The position numbers were made by a program, and so were the translations under genes. The notes beneath the pieces are model-generated. The model did no database searches. It was given only the letters and a program-made list of their open reading frames with translations, and was not told where the DNA came from. A stretch of 64,000 bases of DNA from Anisakis pegreffii (taxonomy: Eukaryota; Nematoda; Chromadorea; Rhabditida; Anisakidae): NCBI GenBank assembly GCA_035041965.1, contig JAPYMA010003029.1, positions 62,001-126,000 of the forward strand, read 5' to 3'. Positions 14,115-34,132 of this stretch are shown piece after piece. Every line of letters begins with the position of its first letter. The first letter of the stretch is position 1.

Positions 14115-16143
14115 AAAGATAAATTTGAGAATTTTAAGAGATTAATTTAAATGCACAAATTTACTATTCCCCTGAACCTGCTACTTTTTATAATGAATTA
14201 TGTGTTTATATTTAAATACGTCTCAACTTGCCTGAATCTGCTTTGAATCTGACTGTTTTATCAGAGATATTTGAGAATTTAAAATTCAATCTTACGATTA
14301 GTGAAACTATCATATCTATTCTACAATCCAGGCTACCAAAAAACAACCCCATTTGAGACTATCTCAAAGTGTACCAGTATCAGTGTTTGCAAAATCAAGA
14401 CCATTTTATAATCCCCGGATTGAAGAACGATCATAGACGGAAGAAGTAACTGTGACGACAAAAGACAGAACAAGAACAGAGTGATGATAATACGAGTGAT
14501 AATTTATTAACTGTTTCCTTGAAAACAAAACCCAAGGTGCCGTTACTATGTAAAAATTTGTTCATTTACTGTTGCTTGGATTATAAACAACAAAGATTAC
14601 TGAATGCAAATGGACCAAGACTGGTTTATGTGCAATTCAAGATGCATGTATCCATTAAAATTACATGATCGAATCCAAGATTCCAAGTCCAAGATTTTTC
14701 AGAATATAAATCCCAGAATTGCAATTTGAAATATTTGATACCGGGATGCTGTACAAGCTCTAAAACGTATAATAGAAGAGGCATGAATGTGATTTCTAGA
14801 GACTGTCCAATGTTTAAGTGTAAGCAATTTTCGCCGCTCGTTGAAGCAATGATCATCGATATCAGATGCTAGGCATATCATCATCATTCCCACGTACCAC
14901 CACCATAAAAATGCTTGAAATGAACGTAAAAAAAGCCGGATTCTTTGAACAAAAACTAAGTTAATGATAAACACACTAAAAATGAATGATGTTATTTGTT
15001 TTGTCTATAAGAGCAAATCATACTGATCTATTTTCAGCATGCATACAACATGAACATTCTTTCGTGTTCCACACTGATCATTCCCATTTCACCTGCCTAT
15101 CATGCAAAAGTCGCCATAAAATTTGGATCATATCAGTTTACTTAATTCACACCGTCAATGCGGCAATCTAAACTAAAATTAGCAATCCGCCGTCATAACC
15201 TTCTTTCAAAACTTCTCAACTCACTTCCCCCCTCCTCCTCTAAAAAAATATGATTCAAATCTTCTGGAATAAAATTCAAATCCTCTGAAGAGTGAATTCA
15301 AAAAGCATCTTCTCTTCCTTACATACAATCTCTCCCTAAACTCCCACAACATAAAAAATCACAAGCGCAGAATAATTTTCTGCTAAACAGTAAATTTTCT
15401 ATGCGATCTTCACTTTCAATTCATCACAGAACAGCAAAAAACTAAAATGAATGCCTTAACACAAACTTTTCGCAGGCAGCAGCTCCCGGAATTCCGCTTG
15501 GAAGCAGGGGATATGAATGGCTTTCATAGGATCTATCCAGTCATCCAGCCATATTTCCCCCTAAATCCCTTTCTAGCTCATGGAACCAATACGATACACG
15601 TTGTATAAAGGTGCCTTCCTGCTTGCTTCATATGATTTATGATCACTATGCGGTAAACTGTGTCAAACAAATGCCATGCCTGCCCATCATCAATTCGCCA
15701 TTGAATATCAAATGAATGAATCGTACGTAAAAAGCAGTAAGTAGTATCTTATAAAGTCAAATAAGCTTCATGTCATTTCTCTCATCTAGCAAAGGCCATT
15801 CCAATTCTAACTGATCACAATGCTGGAGCAGTTGTTCAAATATATCAAGATAGCAAATCACGCAATCAAGATAGCAAATAGCAAATCACTGAATTTGGAT
15901 TCGCGCAATCAAGATAGCAAATCACCAAATTTGGATACTCAAAGAAGTAGAGGAAACAGAAAATCAGAACACAAATATTCAAAATTATTTCACGCAATCG
16001 AATATAAACGTTGGATATAAATGAATGAAGACTCGATGAAAGTGTTGAAGGTAAATTTAAAAAACACAGTGAAAATTAAAATTCTCATAAATGCTAACAA
16101 TGAGCATAATGGAACAATCAGCAAAAACAATGCCTCATACTAA

Positions 16144-16782
16144 CTAATCAAATCCAAAATATGCACAATCCAATCCAATCAACAGATACACTGGTTCTGA
16201 ACGCAGCAACGTGAACTCAAAACAACGGCGGCATTGCTCATCTAAGCGATAAGAATTGCTTGCTCGCAGATGATCAACAACAATAACAAGATAGAGTAGT
16301 AGAAGAAAGTAAATAGACCAGGTGAATGTGAATGCGCAATAAATTTGGCTATAAGATCTGTCACACAGATAAAGTGTTTGATAGTTATTATCACTGATCA
16401 CTGATGAGGACACAAATACTATCATATGAATAATGTATTGATCAAGCAGTCTAAAATTGCCTAAAATATGGAAACTGAAATAAGTTTTCTTTGAGTTCTC
16501 GTTTCCTCTAGAGAACTCGATATGGAAACTAAAATAAGTTTTCTTAATTTCCTCTTCCGGTCTCTGATTTATAAAAATTATACATCCAGTATAATCCGAA
16601 CTAAGGTGACTGATCTCTAGTGTCCTCAGTAATACAACAGCAAGTAAGTAAATGCCTTCTCCCAAAAAAAGAATTCCATTCGCATCATTCTCACAATCAG
16701 TCCAAATGTAAATTCTGCTCAAATTCTCTGCGTAATTCATGCGATTCAACAATTTCATCAGAGCGATTCTGTTTCTGTGCAT
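16144..16782 (-). other. Unexplained 212-codon open reading frame
   Basis: The longest uninterrupted frame in the window, ATG to stop, with no recognised domain. It contains the peptide KKTYFSFHI twice about 20 residues apart, and a related HKTYFSFHIELS occurs in another minus frame near 17.2 kb, so part of it is a dispersed DNA repeat. A hydrophobic run (SIYFLLLLYLVIVV) could be a membrane segment. Composition is as AT-rich as the surrounding non-coding DNA and no splice signals frame it. Probably a chance frame through repeats, possibly a species-specific gene. Confidence 0.2.
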
Positions 16783-19700
16783 AGGAAATGTGATATGAAG
16801 TCGACAAAATGGCGTGTTATATGTATCGCATTCAATTAAAGACTTTGATCCAATAATTTAAAAAGTCGAATAGAAATTGAGGAATGATAAAATGATTGCT
16901 AACAATTATATAGCAGTGCCGACACAATAGCTGGCATTAAAAGAGCAGTGATCAATGAAAAATGAACAAAATCAATAATATGTTTGTCGAATTTGTCACG
17001 ATACACCGATCATGACGGTTACTAATATTTTGAGTATAAGAACTGATAATTTTTATAGCTCAATCAATAATTCTATCACGTCATGCGAAATTGTACGTAA
17101 TAGTATTCGCAAAAAAAACCTTTATTACAAGACGGTAAAACTAACGATGAACCTTGAGTCCACTGATCCAACGCGATGGCTGGCTGTCGAAGTTGAGCTC
17201 TCGTTTCCTCAAGAGAGCTCGATATGGAAACTGAAATAAGTTTTATGATGGAATGCACAGAAGACGAAACGAACGAAGATAAAAATCTGTCGAAAAGTTT
17301 GAATGTTAGTGAATCTGAAACATACCTCGCGATGAAACGATCCGGAAGATAGATCCTTAGTTGTACCGAAAATCCAACCAATCAGCGATAAACGGTGTTC
17401 TGAAACTGTGATATCGATAGTTTGAGATATACAAATACGGAAGAAGTGTAAAGTTTTCAAACAGGTGATCAGAGATGTGAAATTTCCAGTAGCTTCACAT
17501 TCTGATAACACTGTCTTCAATCAAATTCGACACCTGATAAAATCACTGACTTAACAAACTTCAGAGCATTTCTTCAAAATCCCGATGTTTTTCTAATTGT
17601 AAGTCATCTAAAGCACTGAATGTACCATGAATAGATCCATATCCCCTCTTCATCCGATCAGAAATCTCACTTCTCTCCTATCAATTGATCCAGCAAGATA
17701 CCTTTGTAGAACCGAAATTTGAGGTAGATGAAGACGACGACGATGAAATTCCTAATTTCTGAATGATCAGTGCAGCTGGTCAAGAACTTCGATCGATGCA
17801 ACCTGAACTCGACCTGAACTAGTAAGAGTGTAATCTGCTCAGATTTGATTGATTGCGCGAGAGGCGATCAACTGATCTTGAATCCTTTCGATAACTATAA
17901 TCCAATGCAATCAGCTGCTGAAGAACCAATTCAAGCCATAGAAAACGATTGCGCGCAGCCATACACACAAAACGACTGCACACAACGATTGCGCGCCAAA
18001 CAGACCCTCGGGCGTTATCGCGCGCGCGCGAAATAGAACAAAAGCAAATTTCGTTTAAATTCGAGCAACACGAATACTGCTCACACAATGCTAGTGATAA
18101 CGGTGATATGATAACACTGATAACTATTACTCACAATTTTCAAAAGTATTCTGGAAATGCCATCGTGAATTATACCTGGAAAGCATCATTAAAAGACTGT
18201 CACTTCGGGTAGACGATATGTATACGTGTGCAACAACTCATCCTTACGTTATTCACCACTAATTACCTGGATTACCTGGATCGGCCAGGCTGTCATCAAA
18301 CGTTTCTAACGTTGCTAGCCACAATGCTCACGTTTCCATGCGCATTGTTTTAGCCTCAATTTACGCCACCCCGCTGGCTAGTGTAGTGTAGTATTCACCA
18401 CTAATAGTTTTTAAAAAATCCCGACCTAGCAGGAATCGCCGCGTAGTTGTCCCTTATTCAATGGTGCAAATTTCACAGATTAAGAACCACACCAGTTGAA
18501 ATATCAACAGAAGTGATACCTAATGAATACAATTCTATAATCAGCTGCTGCTGCTCAAAGATGATCAACACGAGCTGGTGAATTCCCAACCACATTAAAA
18601 TCACAACAAATCATCGCCATCGTCAAACAATACGATGGCCTTTTATAGTCTTATCTCAACAACATTAATTTCACTTAATTGTACACTCATAAATTCTTTT
18701 GAGTTGTTGTTGAACCGCGAGGCTTTCACACAAACAAACACCCAAGCACACAGAAGTGGATCTGCTGACGTGCGATTTTTATACAGTTTTTTTTCAGTGA
18801 TTAGTTTGAGATATATACATATACAGCTTTAGATATTCAGTTTTTAATTTATACAGTTTTAATCAGTTTTAAGAGATTTTTGCAGCTTTTTTGGTGGATC
18901 TGTTGCCGTGTGATAGAGTTTCCATGATGTTGTTTGATGTGACATATGATGTTTGATGTTCTTCTAGCAGATAAACTCTAACACATTATCAAATTCTATC
19001 CAGCTACATCCGAAGTTTCATATCACTTGATATTCCCTAATTTATATCATACAGATGCTGTGGAAGATAATCTTTGAAATCGCTGAGAATTTGAAATCAT
19101 TTCAAGCACTGATGAATTTGTCACATAGACGAACACGATCCTCAGGTGTCGGTCGTCTCATTCCGGCCTCAACGCTACTAATCCTTCTAAATCCAATTGC
19201 TCAGCGGATCGAAAGGAAATGGGAGGTATTTCGCTGTGCTCACATACGGACAAATAGTTTATGAATGAACGTGAGAATACGCGTGGGAATTTATCACCAG
19301 CAGCAGCAGCTTGCGATCGCTTGAATGCGAATGAATATGATCTCATTTAATCATCATCATTTCCTCAATGCATTAACAAACACCAAAAAAACCTAGAGAA
19401 AGGCAGTCTTTCAACACAGAGTTATATTAAGACACTAGCAGCAACCAACAGTGCTTTAATTCCATACGCGTACAGTATTGATAATAACAATAATAATATC
19501 AACTAATTATGATAAAAACAACAATAATAATAAAAATCATAAGATTAATAGCAAAAGAAGATTCATTCACTCATTCGAATCAGTCAGTTAGATGCCAGTC
19601 AGACGACTTTTTCCGATGAATCGTTTCCTTTTTCCCAGTACAATAACTAAACCAGATGAATTAGCTATGAACATAAGAAACGTACTTCTTTGCAAGCAAG

Positions 19701-20957
19701 AAGTGTGATCGAAACAGATTAATAATAAAAACGCACTCACTACTACGAATGAATGACTTGAATAACTAACTAAATGAATGAGCAGTTAGTTTACCACAAT
19801 ATTTCTTCCACTTACACTGTAGATATGATTATTGCTTATAAGAGTTTTTAAACCTATCACAGATATATTATCCAAAAATAAATAAATATCTCTATTTGTG
19901 ACAACAATAATAGTTTTTCTAACAGATATCATATATCTAACCTGCTATTGCTACTGCTACTATAACGATTTTTCATAAACGTGAAATATTCTTCACCATA
20001 AAACATCTATATCAAAAGATGAATGAATGCTTCGTTGCTTAGACGAACGATATTTTTTGCTATATTCACCTAAAGTGGTACGTACGATGGTTGGTTTGGT
20101 TGGTTGGTTTGGGTTAGAGTTGATAATGAATGATATCCGGTAAAATCTCATTCTGTTCATCATTTCTTTAATCATTCATTCAGTTCTTTATCTCGGAATA
20201 CAACAAAAAATGATGAAGACCGGATGCTAAAATGCGGTAGCAGCAGCAGCACACAGTAACAGATTCGAGTGGCATCAGATCACAGCTGAGAAACATCCAT
20301 CCATCTAACTCAGATGGATTTAAGAACATAAGGAAGATCGCTCACTCGCATCATTCTCATTCAATCTCCCAAAAGCACACATCAGACTACCACTACTGAC
20401 TAATAACAAATGATACACTGTTGTTATTACTATTTTTTGCCAGTATTATCACTGAATGTTATGATCTTGAATAAGATCAAATAAGATCAACACCAAATAA
20501 GACCATTTACAAATAACTGAACTGGTAATGCGCACTAAAATTCGACCTATCATATATGGATATGCCGTGATTCTTGAGACTGTTTGATCAACTGATCACC
20601 TAATCAAACGGTATCTTAGTTCCAGTTGTTTTTGCATTGAAGGTTGGAGAGGTGATAGATACGTCAACTCACCAACTAGTGTTAAACATTGTACTGATAA
20701 CCGATTTGCTACTGGTTATCTCAACGGATTGAAACTATCTTCCCCTTTCACTCACACATTTCAAAGTGTTCACAAATAAGGTTGACATAGGGCACTAGAG
20801 GATTACATTCCTAATAAAGATACGACTGAATAATTGCGAGTTTCTGTCTTCGGAAGTGACTACACACCGATATCGATGCGGCAATGAAGGAGATATGAGA
20901 GAGCTGGATGAATTTCTTTGTGTCATGAATCATGCATGCATGATCAGCGCCCAAAAC
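16783..20957. other. Intergenic region with one retroposed element
   Basis: Apart from the element at 18.3 kb, there is a CG-alternating run near 18021-18031, a partial repeat of 16.47-16.56 kb at 17.19-17.25 kb, and an exon-like plus-strand frame near 19055-19230. No gene is supported. Confidence 0.5.
18250..18405 (-). mobile_element. SINE-like retroposed element with 14-bp target-site duplication
   Basis: Element body 18264-18391, read on the minus strand. It is flanked by identical direct repeats tattcaccactaat at 18250-18263 and 18392-18405. Internal sequence matches the copies at 29.1 and 45.7 kb (for example gaggctaaaacaatgcg and gatccaggtaatccaggta). The 3' end is a short tandem of atccaggta units, a tail type known for some LINE-mobilised SINEs. 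A TAGCCAGCGGG motif near the 5' end resembles an RNA polymerase III A box, and TGGCCGATCC near the 3' end is close to a B box, but the spacing is longer than in a tRNA. Confidence 0.75.
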
Positions 20958-21143
20958 GGCTCATCGGCTCATTACGAAATCCTTTCTGGGCATTATGCAA
21001 CGCAACACAACTAAATACAACTCTTACAAATTTATCTGAGCGTATGCAAAGTACACTCATCCATCCAGTTGAATCCTTATCAATGTTACATTGCAAAATG
21101 AAAGTATATCCCATTTTGAGGCTTCCAGGCTTCCATTGGACTC
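20958..21143 (-). CDS. Possible C-terminal exon of the alanyl-tRNA synthetase
   Basis: An open minus-strand frame bounded by an AG acceptor and a GT donor; it includes GYTFILQCNIDK, STGWMSVLCIRSDKFVRVVF and SCVALHNAQKGF. The alternation of short strands ending in CxV...GF loosely recalls the C-terminal domain of alanyl-tRNA synthetases, where a strand reading CxVP is followed by KGL. Its phase (two leading bases) fits the one-base overhang left by the exon ending at 23033. The resemblance is weak, the intron would be about 1.9 kb, and no following exon with the GGGK-type motif was found. It may be a chance open frame. Confidence 0.25.
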
Positions 21144-21303
21144 CTCATCATGTTAAGCATGCTAAGATTTGCCGCTGAACATTCAGGCTTTCTATGGGCC
21201 AAAACCTCAACTATCTGAAGATTGTGATGATCTCGATTGCTAATCCGTCCGTTCCGTCGTTCATCTATTATTCACTGAATTGAACAATGAAGAAGTTTAT
21301 AAA

Positions 21304-21514
21304 ATACTCATCAACTCTCTCAAAAACGATCTTAGCCTTACAATTAGCATTTTCGGTGTATCATCTTCACGCCATCAATACGCTCATTGTCAGCTTTGAT
21401 CAGCGAGTAGAATTTTGAACTGAGTTAATCATCTGTTTTCAATGGAGAATAATCTCATCATTCAGAAGTGTAGAAAAATTCTATCGGGTAAAAATTCATC
21501 TATCAAGATTCACT
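21304..21514. repeat. Direct repeat of about 210 bp, left copy
   Basis: Matches 22005-22212 at roughly 90 percent (for example tcggtgtatcatcttca and gtcagctttgatcagcga). On the minus strand both copies keep an open stretch FYSLIKADNERIDG with one synonymous change, but both then reach a stop. Confidence 0.8.
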
Positions 21515-22004
21515 GATGTAATAATCACTAATCTTTTGAACTATCCAATATCAATCGTATTCTGAGATCTCAGACCGTCGTATACAGAACGAACGTAGTT
21601 TCATACAGCAAAGTTATGATATTGTAGGATTTTCGAGTACAGTATGACCTCAGATGTTTCAAAAGTATTCTGGTGCTGAATGGGATATGCCTTAATGAAG
21701 AGATGGGTAGGTAGGTAGATATCCGATAATTTATCCACTGATGATTCAGCGCCATGAACGCTTACAGAGAAATGCGATTGTCATCATTTCTAACCGTTCG
21801 CTCTCTTGCAGATTAAAAGATATCTGTCTGAACATAATAATCACTAATCTTCTGAAATATCCACTCTTCCAGGTATCAATGCACTCAAATTCGATCAGCA
21901 ATTTCGAAAGATTTTAGCGATGTCAGTCAGAACATTATACAATATTTGTTTAAGACATCATCTATTCCTCATCCTTCATAGGAAATCATCAGTTACTTTA
22001 TGGA

Positions 22005-22212
22005 ATACTCATCAACTCTCTCAAAAACTATCTTAGCTTTACAATTAGTATTTTCGGTGTATCATCTTCATGCCATCAATACGCTCATTGTCAGCTTTGA
22101 TCAGCGAATAGAATTTTGAACAGAATCAATCATGTGTTTCCAATAGAGAATAATCTCATCATTCCGAAGTGTACAAATTTTATCCGGTCAAAATTCACGT
22201 ATCAAGATTCAC
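22005..22212. repeat. Direct repeat of about 210 bp, right copy
   Basis: Mate of 21304-21514, 700 bp away in the same orientation. Both would lie in a synthetase intron if the exon at 20958-21143 is real. Confidence 0.8.
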
Positions 22213-23032
22213 TAATATTATCGTTTGCTCATGATCGTGCATCTCGATATTCTGAAGTTTCATCATGCCCAAATGTGGTCAACCACATTGTATTTTCTAA
22301 AAAGGTTCTCTCTGCGTTTCAAACTCATTCCGAATGCACACATGATTCTGATGCTGAAGCCTTCAATGATAATATGAGCATCAGTTTATTCGCATACTCT
22401 TTGATACTATGTAACTGAGCAGAGTAACTTAATCATCACCCATATTGACTACCCGATCTCATCTAGAGCAATCGGTTTTATGTCAAAGGACACTGAGGCT
22501 CTGGGTTCACATTTGAAATCTATCATTGATTGCTCGTGAAATTTGAGTTTATGATATCAAATTTATTACCGGATAGAGCTATCTAAAAGTTACAAATTAT
22601 CATATTATATTCATTATACTGATTCATTACAAAACGAAACAGTGAGTGATCAATTTAGATTAACTCGTACTAATATGAAAAATTCATCGCACTCAACACA
22701 ACAATAATATTCAGTATGACATTTTCAACATTTCATTAACCAATACCTCACGTTTCAACTGACAAATCACTATGAAAGTCAGTCCACTATCGTATTCTAG
22801 TCAACATAGTCAAATCAGCGGATAAATAAACAAATCAATGATTAATATTAGCGATCATATGCCCGCTGAATCTTTTTCAACCATAGCTAATGCGCATCGA
22901 CATACATCAAAATTTTTTTGTGGATAAACAAATGAGCACTTTTTTCGTGAATAATAAATAATAACACAAACAAATGTTTCACAGAATCCGTTTTCTCATC
23001 CGTTTAAGCGTTCCTTCTCGTATCATCATTAC

Positions 23033-32030
<8,998 letters not shown>

Positions 32031-32670
32031 TGTTTTAATGAATCGTCTCGGGACGATTCCCCAATTGCTCCGACACAACAAGAATCCTCATTGTGATCTG
32101 CACAATATGCTAATGTTTCATGAATATCTACGATTCTGCATCCATTCACACTGATACGTAAGTGGCTGCTTTATTAACAATAAGATATACTTTCCATCTA
32201 TTGCGATTTTAAAGTCAAATCCATACCTATATGAACACCACCTAATCAAGTCTGGAATGAAACATCACAATAACGTTTTAAACAAACCACCACAACAATC
32301 TCTTGGACTATAAATCCATCCAAATCATTTCTTAAACAAAACTAATCAACCCTTCAACTTACGCTCTTCAATATGACATCTCTCATTGTCAGTCTCCCAG
32401 ATTCCACATCTTCTTCACCGCTAAAGTATCACACCTATGCTCCTTCGTGACTTCTCGCTCTGCACTAAATTATAGATGACTGTTTTGCGATCTCAAAGAT
32501 TCTCATCTTTCGAATTTCAGTTCAAAATTTCGACTAAACACTATAATAAATAATTCATCCGAGCTGATAATAAAGCCATATACATACAAACATGCATGAT
32601 TTGTAAATGCTCAAGATATAGCAAAACAGGTTCCACAACCAAAAAAAACCTTTTATTTCACAATACATCG

Positions 32671-32904
32671 ACAATACAATTTGCTGATATAAAATCAAAT
32701 TTATTCACAATCTTATTTACGACCTACTACACTCAAACCATTGAACAGCACACAACAGAGAAACTATTTAAACAAAACAAAACGAAACAAAACTATACGA
32801 AAATCGTCGTCACCGTCGGATATTATAATGGATTTCATACGGAACAATTGACTATCTACCTATTAACTATCACTAAACTGCTCAAATTTCATTCCATAAC
32901 AAAC
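32671..32904. repeat. Direct repeat of about 230 bp, left copy
   Basis: Matches 33769-34000 (shared aaatcgtcgtcaccgtcgg-type core and cattccataacaaa end). It lies in the spacer between the 5' end of the synthetase and the 3' end of MTCH. Confidence 0.8.
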
Positions 32905-33768
32905 TAAATAATGAAAATTCTTTTCGTTTCTTCTCTAATCACCATTTTTCTTACTGCTTATTAAGAAAAACTCAAAAATCCAATCTGCTCTCAAATAAAA
33001 TACAACAAACTAATGAATCTCTCACTAAATCCTTTCACATCAGAACGTGCCCAAATCTTTTTCACCACTCAAAACCAACAAACTTAAACACGCTTCCAAC
33101 ATATACACTATGAAACGAAATCGAAACGAAACCAATTCTACTTGCAGATCAAAAATTTCACCACAAAAACATTTGCTCTCATATTCACTCGAGAAAACAG
33201 TGAAAACTCTGATTAACATTCTGCACACTGATAAATCAAAAACGCGCTAATGCATCCATCCATAATGATGATAGTAGTGACAATACTAATGATAATCAAT
33301 CATAACAATGCTTAGCATAGTAATATCAATAAAAAACCACACTATAAAATGAAAATAATCGTAGCAATCATAGAAATTGTACAAAAACGGATGACTGTTG
33401 CACCGAACAAACACGATGCATCATCCCATCACTACCATCCATTTATATTCAATAACCTATACAAACATAAGCATAATCGTTCGTTTCCCTCACAAGCATT
33501 ACTTCATCACTCCGCACTGAAATCAACATTCTTCATTACACTTCAATCTCATACTCAAACTCCACCTTTCATAAACACAAACCACTCACCCCAACCGCAA
33601 TCCTTAACTATCTTAACTAACTTCTCTCAGCCGCAAATAATTACTCGCTCTACTTTTGCTCAACTTCTATCTTATCATCACCATTAAAAATACCACCATC
33701 AAACACTTCAAAACATAAGTCAAAAATTTTCCAAAAGACTTAAAAAATTAATTTTCTGATAGAAAAAT

Positions 33769-34000
33769 AACAATACAATTTGCTGATAGATAATCAAATT
33801 TATTCACAATCTAATACGATCTCCTAAACTCAAACCACTGAACAGCACACAACAGAGAAACTGTTTAAACAAAACAAAAAAACTATATGATAATCGTCGT
33901 CACCGTCGGATATTATAATGCATTTCATATGGAACAATTATCTACCTATTAACTATCTATTAACTATCATTAAACTGCTCACATTTCATTCCATAACAAA
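33769..34000. repeat. Direct repeat of about 230 bp, right copy, overlapping the MTCH 3' flank
   Basis: Mate of 32671-32904. It begins about 130 bp past the MTCH stop codon and carries, on the minus strand, the AATAAA nearest to that gene, so the MTCH transcript may end within it. Confidence 0.75.
33799..33804 (-). promoter_or_regulatory. Candidate polyadenylation signal for MTCH
   Basis: AATAAA on the minus strand 329 bp beyond the MTCH stop. The motif is common in AT-rich DNA, so support is only positional. Confidence 0.25.
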
Positions 34001-34132
34001 AAATTAAACAATTAGTTACAAAAACTAAGACATATTTCCAATCTCTCAAAAAATCTTCATCAAATTCGATCAACCAATAACAATATTCTTCAAATGAACT
34101 CAAAACGAACCAAAAATCATCCTCAACTTGCC

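Larger units (their letters stand above)
1..16143. other. Gene-poor region, no supported gene
   Basis: AT-rich DNA with only short frames. I see no domain, no run of frames joined by matching splice signals and no tRNA. It holds simple repeats (gac run 3871-3890, ggac run about 7201-7223), a repeated 30-mer (ctgatagcaatttttcggta at about 1180 and 2127) and the duplications listed separately. Confidence 0.6.
32031..34132. other. Spacer between the synthetase 5' end and the MTCH 3' end
   Basis: About 2.1 kb with a duplicated 230-bp block and no supported gene. It should contain the synthetase promoter and the MTCH 3' UTR; no clear TATA or initiator was seen. Confidence 0.5.
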
